Assembly: GCA_003991915.1 (NCBI GenBank)
Contig: RQTK01000088.1
Location: 529,340 to 593,339, forward strand
Origin: Elysia chlorotica
Lineage: Eukaryota > Mollusca > Gastropoda > Plakobranchidae
Direction: 5' to 3'
DNA length: 64,000 bases
Shown here: in pieces, positions 16,069-64,000 of the stretch
How positions within the stretch are numbered: the stretch's first letter is position 1
Layout of the letters: each line of letters opens with the position of its first letter
Made by a program: the position numbers and the translations under genes
The notes under the pieces: generated by a model
Database searches by the model: none
The model's input: the letters and a program-made list of their open reading frames with translations, nothing else
Told to the model about the DNA's origin: nothing

Positions 16069-18266
16069 CTGTACTTCTATAGATAAACTAATCCTTAATC
16101 TGTGTCCATCTCATAATTCCCAAGAATTTGGCGGGTACTCATGACTACTCAACTAGTTACAATATTGGCAGAGCACAACGCGAATTTTTTTTTTTCCGGT
16201 TTCTCTCTTGTGATTTTAACGGCGTCTGTTTGTAAAACACTTGCCGTGTTCTCTATAGAGGGAGGGAGAGAATTCTCTCCCTCTCTCCGGGTTTAACGTC
16301 TCCTAGGTTCCCCTGGGGGGTCCTATACGGCGACAGGCGGCGTTGACAGAAGACAAAAGCTCAAGAGGAAGGCAAGACATGATAGATCCTATGCTTGCTC
16401 ATTCTATTACTATGAGGCTAGTCCTCTAATGTATGGGGTTCCCTAATTTTTGGGGTTCTAAAGTGGAAAGGGGGGATAGGCTGAGACAGACAAGACAAAC
16501 CTTCCCTTCTACGCTGGGGGGACGGGCAAGGCTAGGCATTTAATTTTTTTTTTATGAGTGAGGCAGGAGATAGATAGTTAAAACCGGGGATATTACCCTA
16601 TTGGTGTTCTAATTTAGTATTGTTCCCCCATTCCCTTTTTTTTCCCTGCTGCTTATCCATTAATGCTACCACCCCCATCACAACCATAATATTGTCTCTA
16701 TTGTTGCGACTGCTGTTTACTATTACTTTCCCCACCATCATCATTATCACAGTTACCAGTATTATTATTACTACCACCACCACCACTACTACTATTACTA
16801 TTATTACCATTACTACGACTACCACCACTACTACAACTACTACCACTACTATTACTACTATCTTGCCGCTTGGGCAGGTCTTATTATATAACCTGTGTGT
16901 CTTAGTCAGCGAAGAACAACTTTTCAGTCCAGGCAAGCGTAAAGCCCTTGCCAAAAGCCTTCATTTTTGTGAAAGCCGTTGGCATAGTGGTACTAGTAGA
17001 GCACACTGGTGTCGAGTAGAAGGTGCGGATTCAATCCCAATCCATGTAATCAGTCTAAAATGTGTCTTCGTCTATTTGTCTTATCTGTCGGCCTCAAGCT
17101 AGATCTAGGTTTGTGGCTTTTTTGGCCAACAAACAAACAAACAAAAAGATGCACTGCAGCGCTGCAGGGTAGGCCTACATCGCAAAGTCTGAGGTGAGAC
17201 GCCTTTGCAGACCGGCAGACCCACATAGGTACGCAAATTCACCACGATCTCCTTGAATTTGACACAAGCCAACCGAGAATATCTCCTCACTTTAAAGATT
17301 TCAACAAAAATTTAAAAGAGATAATTCCTTTTAACTTGACACCAGCATAAGAATTAGACGCATTTCTCTGGTGTAATGTGTTGTCTTTTCCTTTTTGCTA
17401 AAAATATACTAAAATTTACCATTTTTAACTGCTATTGGCTGCAACATTGTCCCGCCAATTTCAATAAGGCCGCAGCAGCTGTTTGTCAAACTGTACTTCT
17501 ATAGATAAACTAATCCTTAATCTGTGTCCATCTCATAATTCCCAAGAATTTGGCGGGTACTCATGACTACTCAACTAGTTACAATATTGGCAGAGCACAA
17601 CGCGAATTTTTTTTTTCCGGTTTCTCTCTTGTGATTTTAACGGCGTCTGTTTGTAAAACACTTGCCGCTTGGGCAGGTCTTATTATATAACCTGTGTGTC
17701 CTAGTCAGCGAAGAACAACTTTTCAGTCCAGGCAAGCGTAAAGCCCTTGCCAAAAGCCTTCATTTTTGTGAAAGCCGTTGGCATAGTGGTACTAGTAGAG
17801 CACACTGGTGTCGAGTAGAAGGTGCGGATTCGATCGCAATCCATGTGTCTTCGTCTATTTGTCTTATCTGTCGGTCTCAAGATAGATCTAGGTTTGTGGC
17901 TTTCTTTGGCCAACAAACAAACAAACAAAAAGATGCACTGCAGCGCTGCAGGGTACATCGCAAAGTCTGAGGTGAGGCGCCTTTGCAGACCGGCAGACCC
18001 ACATAGGTACGCAAATTCACCACGATCTCCTTAAATTTGACACAAGCCAACCGAGAATATCTCCTCACTTTAAAGATTTCAACAAAAATTGAAAAGAGAT
18101 AATTCCTTTGAACTTGACATCAGCATAAGAATTAGACGCACTTCTCTGGTGTAATGTGTTGTCTTTTCCTTTTTGCTAAAAATATACTAAAATTTACCAT
18201 TTTTAACTGCTATTGGCTGCAACATTGTCCCGCCAATTTCAATAAGGCCGCAGCAGCTGTTTGTCA
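16069..18266. repeat. 776-bp tandem duplication, first copy interrupted
   Basis: The second copy runs uninterrupted from 17489 to 18266, from ACTGTACTTCTATAGATAAA to CCGCAGCAGCTGTTTGTCAA. The first copy is split into 16069-16247 and 16863-17488 by an inserted element. The copies differ by a few substitutions and small indels, for example about 14 bases after CAATCCATGT. Each contains a tRNA-like SINE head, GGCATAGTGGTACTAGTAGA followed by GTGCGGATTCAATCCC or GTGCGGATTCGATCGC, at about 16980-17037 and 17778-17838. Confidence 0.88.
16248..16862 (+). mobile_element. Retroposon-like insertion with 7-bp target duplication
   Basis: The uninterrupted neighbour copy reads ACACTTGCCGCTTGGGCAGG. In this copy CTTGCCG occurs on both sides of about 615 extra bases, so it is a target-site duplication. 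The insert begins TGTTCTCTATAGAGGGAGGG with a GAGAGAATTCTCTC palindrome, contains GGGTTTAACGTCTCCTAGG, and ends in a run of ACT/ACC/ATT trinucleotides (16755-16860). A target duplication plus a simple-repeat 3' tail suggests retroposition. No ORF is present. Confidence 0.7.
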
Positions 18267-19773
18267 ATAACTCGATATGATGAAAACATTATTTTGATTA
18301 GGTATCAAAGTAGATAAACCATAAAATTTACACTGTAGACTAATCTAGATATAAATAGACCTATTGCACTTGGGACACATGAAATGTAAAGAGGTAATTT
18401 CCAAGATCTAGATCTAGCAAAATATCTGAAACGTCATTCTAAATACTGGAGGGTAGGGCAAATAGAGGGGACAAGGGGCAGTCAGGCTATCCATACATTT
18501 TACAGAGCTGCCAATCGTCAATGCTGTACCACTTTGTAATACCTTGTCCCCTTATCCCGCCCGCGATGTAAAAAATGTTTTGTCCCACATTGCGCATTGA
18601 AGCTGGTTAAGATGTAATTTTTTTTTTTAATTTTAAAATGATTTCCACCTTCGACAGCAATTACCTCAAACAACTGCATATATATCTCATTTTGTTTTGT
18701 TTAGTTTTGTGCAGACGGATTTGCGCCACGTTTTGTCTCTGCACAGTTTGCATACCATTAATTTTAGAAACGAGAAAACCACCTTGGATCTAAATCTAGT
18801 CCTGGCAATCTAGACTGGACCAAAACGACAAAGGGGTAGTCATTTTTTAAGTCGCATATTATGATTATTCCTGATGTATGACAACTGCTCATCTTCTTAG
18901 TCCGAACTAGATCTGGGCTAAGCCTTACAAAATGAATATCGCAAGTGAATCATATTGATAATTATGTACACAATCATGTGACAATGCGCGTGATTTCCAA
19001 GAAAGGGAGGGTTAGGCTACATACCAATGAAAAAACTAACCCCCCACATTGTGCGATTGTCTGCAACAACATATTATTGAAGTTAAACAGATTGGTGTAA
19101 TTGGCGTAAAACTTCAGATACTTATCAATATTGGATAGTGCTGTAATGAATGGAACATGTTCGATAGCTTTGACCAAAGTCTAATATCTATCTATATAGA
19201 TCGTCTAGACCAAGCAACACGCTGTTGAAAATGAATAGTTTAGAGCATCTAGGCCTATGACCCACTATTTAATAAAGCTCTTTGTTTCTCTGTTCCTCGT
19301 TTGTTTTTGACCATTTTCACCTCCGTCCCTCCCTAACTTTCTTTCTCACCCTCCCTCTTTCTTTCCTCTCCTCTCTCATGAGTTTCTTGGCTCTCCCTCT
19401 CTCTTACAATGCTTCATCAATATTTTGTTTCTCGCACCAGATAAAAAGTTATTAGACTTTAAATTTAAAGCTTCACTAACTCTGAACAGATGAATTGTGT
19501 CTGTGTTAGGGGATATCTTGATTTATAATCGTCACTGTCCTCTCCACTGTTTATAGACTATGTGAAAAAAAACTTCCAAAGTTGAAGCCCATGCACAGAA
19601 GGGCATTTGTAACAGGTTGTTTTCTTTCTTTGTAGTAATAGTGGTCAAGTCTTTAGTTTACAATCAGAGTGCAGTCATGTTTACTCCTTTCACAGCTAAA
19701 TCTAGATGTGGATGTATTAATAACCTTTCCAATCAGTGAAAGCTTTGATTTTTAATCTCTTCCTCTGTCTCTC

Positions 19774-19835
<62 letters not shown>

Positions 19836-20690
19836 TCTCTCTCTCTTCCCCAAAACCAACGCTACCTTTCTGACAAACCGTTCTTTTTGTTTCTACAGAT
19901 TCCTTTATCCTCCATATGACCAGAATTCTAACTTTCAATAAACGGTGGAAAAGAACGCCAGTTTTTTTCACCATCTATAAATAGAGTAAAAGAATGCCAT
20001 TTTTTTTCACTGCCAATAAACGGTGGGAAAGGGCGCAGCCTTTATAATCCACAAAATAAATCAATTCAAAGCCAACTAGCCAACTGCAACCTTTAATTAA
20101 ATAAATGGACTCTTAAAAGTGTTTAGAAATAATATGAATTATGATAATGATAATAAATATTAATAATAATCAGATCAATCCCTTTGTTTCCTTTGATTCA
20201 TCTTCCTAGCCCATCCTAGATCTTTTCTGTCTGTCTTCCTCTTGGTCTCTTTCAGTTCATTTTACCAGTTGTAATAACACATTCTGAAAAAAACACAGAT
20301 ACCGGATAAATTATACATTCTAAAAGAATTGTAAAACCCCAGCTGACTTTCCAATCCTTGTCCTGAAATCTGACTTGACTCTCTGATAGAGAAATGTCTA
20401 TGTGACATTTGGTAATAAGGAATAGATCTACACCCAATCAGTGATGCCAGTTTTCCGTAAATTTACGGATTTAAAAAAAAGTTGACAGGTTATAGTTCAG
20501 TAAAGATCCGTCAAGGAGTTTTCTTTTGTGACTTGTGCTTTATGAATTGTGGAAGTAGGGTTTCAGTGACAATTTACAATACTGATCCAATCTATATTTA
20601 TAGAATATTGTATTGTAAGTTATTGTTAGAGCACATGTTTTTCTTTTCTCTACATTCTAAGATTAAAAACCTTCACTAAAAAGAAAGAAA
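18267..20690. other. Intergenic region upstream of POLE
   Basis: AT-rich sequence with several TCTAGATCTAG motifs and a (CT)n run at about 19768-19848. A CCAGTTTTCCGTAAATTTACGG motif at about 20450 may belong to a repeat. The POLE promoter and 5' UTR must lie near the right end, but no TATA box, CpG cluster or untranslated exon can be assigned with confidence. Confidence 0.5.
19768..19848. repeat. (CT)n microsatellite
   Basis: A CT dinucleotide run with single CACT interruptions. Confidence 0.95.
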
Positions 20691-62275
<41,585 letters not shown>

Positions 62276-62369
62276 ACTTTTACCAATATACAGCAAGAGT
62301 AAAACGGCCATATGATGGCTCATATGATGCAAAGTCAAGATTTCCTGACAGGTTATCGTGTGCACAGAT

Positions 62370-62375
62370 AATAAA
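62370..62375 (+). terminator. POLE: POLE polyadenylation signal
   Basis: AATAAA lies 95 bases after the POLE stop codon, followed by a T-rich stretch. It is the first canonical hexamer downstream. Confidence 0.75.
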
Positions 62376-64000
62376 GTCTTTTATTGCCTGCAGTATTTGT
62401 GCCCCTTATTTTGATTGAAGATAGGGAATCTGTGAAAGAGCAGGAAGTGTGAAAAAAAACAATTTTACTTGATTATCTAAAGCCATATTTATTATGTATA
62501 TCTGTATAACTATTTGAGCTTATTGGGATGTTGTTCATAACTGGCTAAGATATCTCAAACATAATATTTTATTTTATGTTTGGACTATTTTCACTCGTCT
62601 TCCACCCCATCCCCGCACCCAACGTTTTGATGTCCTGCAAATGACTAGGTGCTAGGTGATAACTGAAACTGCCAGTTTCACTGAATGAAATGCACACGAA
62701 AATTATCTGCATCTTGTGGATGTCTTTCCAAAAATTGTACACACACACACATCAAAATGTACGTTCATATGCTTTTATTAATATTCCCCACAACTTTTAG
62801 GCATGCGAAAAAAAGTATCTGTTTGACTTTCAGAAGCCAAACCTAGAACATTGTTATATATTTATGGGACTTCTTTAGTTTGTGGTTAGTGCAATTTCAT
62901 AGAGATGAGACTAATCATGGCTTGCTTATGTTTTTATATGATTTATATCAATGGCACTATTTTAACGAATTGGGATATTGTTCATTTACAGGCTTCAGTT
63001 TCAGTCATTGCTTTAAAACAGAAAATTTGGTTGATCACTTTTTTACTTTCTCATATAATATATAACATGTATATATGCTCTCGGTTACCCTGGTTTTAAC
63101 CACTCCTAGGTTCCAATAAGGAATCCTGTACAGGGAGATATATATTTGTGAGAAATAATTATAAAAACATACGTACAGGAACTCATATTTGAGAAACTGT
63201 TGCAGTAAGATTATGTGCCACTAAGGTGGCAATAAATTGAGGAACATTTAGATGGAACTCTGGGTCAAAGTACTTGGTTAAATGGGGAAAATTTATTGAG
63301 AGATGTGATTTGTTAAAAAAGTGATTTTCATATGCTGTTTCTCTCAGCCTGCATGATGCAAAAAAAAAAAAAAATCCCATTAAGGGATTGGCTGACAAGC
63401 ATTTTCAAGTTCAATGCTGATGTCATTGTGATAATGTACTAAGTGATACCATAGAAAAGGAGGCTCTTCAGTGAACCACTCATTGTCAAGACAAAGATTT
63501 TAAAATGTACCAGACTCATAGTTGTTTAGTTAATTGATACCGTAGGCATTATTGTAACTGTAAGTTTGTTATAAGCTTTCACAAGGTTTGTTTGTACTTG
63601 ATGTTAATGAAAATTTTATGAATAACCTTTGTGAGAATTGCAGCAATAAACAATGTAAATCAAAGAATCTTCCCTCCGATCTCACTTTGTTGTGCATTTT
63701 GGGGAAAATACATTGTGGAAACCTTATTCGAATTTCTAGGAACTGGATCAAAACTTTGAATTATGAGGATTGAAATTACAGAACCTGAACCACATAAATG
63801 TTGAAAAAAATGAACAACCTTTACTTTCTTTGAAAAATTGTATTATGGTAGTTTCTTTTTGTTTCCTTTATATATATATATATACATAGCAAACTTCTTC
63901 CAACCCCATTTTTTCTAAATGCATGTCTTGACAGATAGTACTTTTATAATGCCTATTAGTTGGTGGTGCCACCTTCAAATTAAGAAAAAAAAAAACCCAG
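62376..64000. other. Downstream of POLE, no gene seen
   Basis: AT-rich sequence with a TA run at 63872-63888 and an A run at 63360-63374. GTGGAAACCTTATTCGAATT with AATTATGAGGATTG at about 63713-63775 may be a decayed relative of the 58791 element. ORFs here are short and unsupported. Confidence 0.5.

Noticed and set aside
16980..17040. Possible tRNA gene
   Set aside because: It has A- and B-box-like blocks, but they are present in duplicated repeat units, the B box varies and no cloverleaf forms. SINE head preferred.
16598..17102. Thr/Ile-rich and Val-rich ORFs on both strands
   Set aside because: They arise from the trinucleotide tail of the inserted element and continue into SINE sequence.

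Overview
This is an AT-rich animal nuclear genomic window with long introns, GT-AG splice sites, many microsatellites, tRNA-derived SINEs, a LINE and DNA transposons. The repeat landscape, the frequent GTAGGCCTA and TCTAGATCTAG motifs and the protein similarities suggest a mollusc, probably a gastropod. That placement is inference. There are 472 Ns at 14545-15016. Nothing bacterial or viral is present, and no tRNA, rRNA or CRISPR array was seen.

Three protein-coding loci are supported. (1) Minus strand, 947-5465: the six 3'-terminal coding exons of an ecto-5'-nucleotidase (NT5E/CD73-like) gene. The metallophosphatase half was not found, and one exon carries a 1-nt frameshift. (2) Plus strand, 7525-11629: a compact four-exon gene for a protein of about 216 residues that I cannot name. 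(3) Plus strand, 20691-62275: a complete gene for the DNA polymerase epsilon catalytic subunit (POLE), whose exons occupy the whole right two thirds. A single-copy reading gives about 2277 residues, against 2286 in human.

The POLE gene is where the window is unusual. Exons 48 and 49 lie in a tandemly duplicated 2.1-2.7 kb segment. Both cassettes are intact, in frame and almost identical in coding sequence. Exon 42 is complete only on the opposite strand: it sits in a 535-bp segment flanked by 245-bp inverted repeats that I read as identical, and re-inverting the segment restores the exon. Exon 22 lacks a usable acceptor and has a 2-nt insertion. Exon 31 has a 1-nt deletion. Intron 50 is GC-AG. 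POLE is essential in studied eukaryotes, so the small lesions are probably consensus errors or one bad haplotype. The exon-pair duplication looks real because its introns have diverged.

The rest is repeats. Inside the NT5E-like gene are a 27-bp minisatellite and duplicated (CT)n tracts. A 915-bp Harbinger deletion derivative lies at 6051-6965. A CR1/L2-type LINE remnant spans about 14090-15455, broken by the N gap. A 776-bp tandem duplication at 16069-18266 has a retroposon-like insertion with a 7-bp target duplication in one copy. Tigger/pogo-like repeats lie at 58791-59497. The stretches at 11630-14085, 18267-20690 and 62376-64000 hold no gene I can support.
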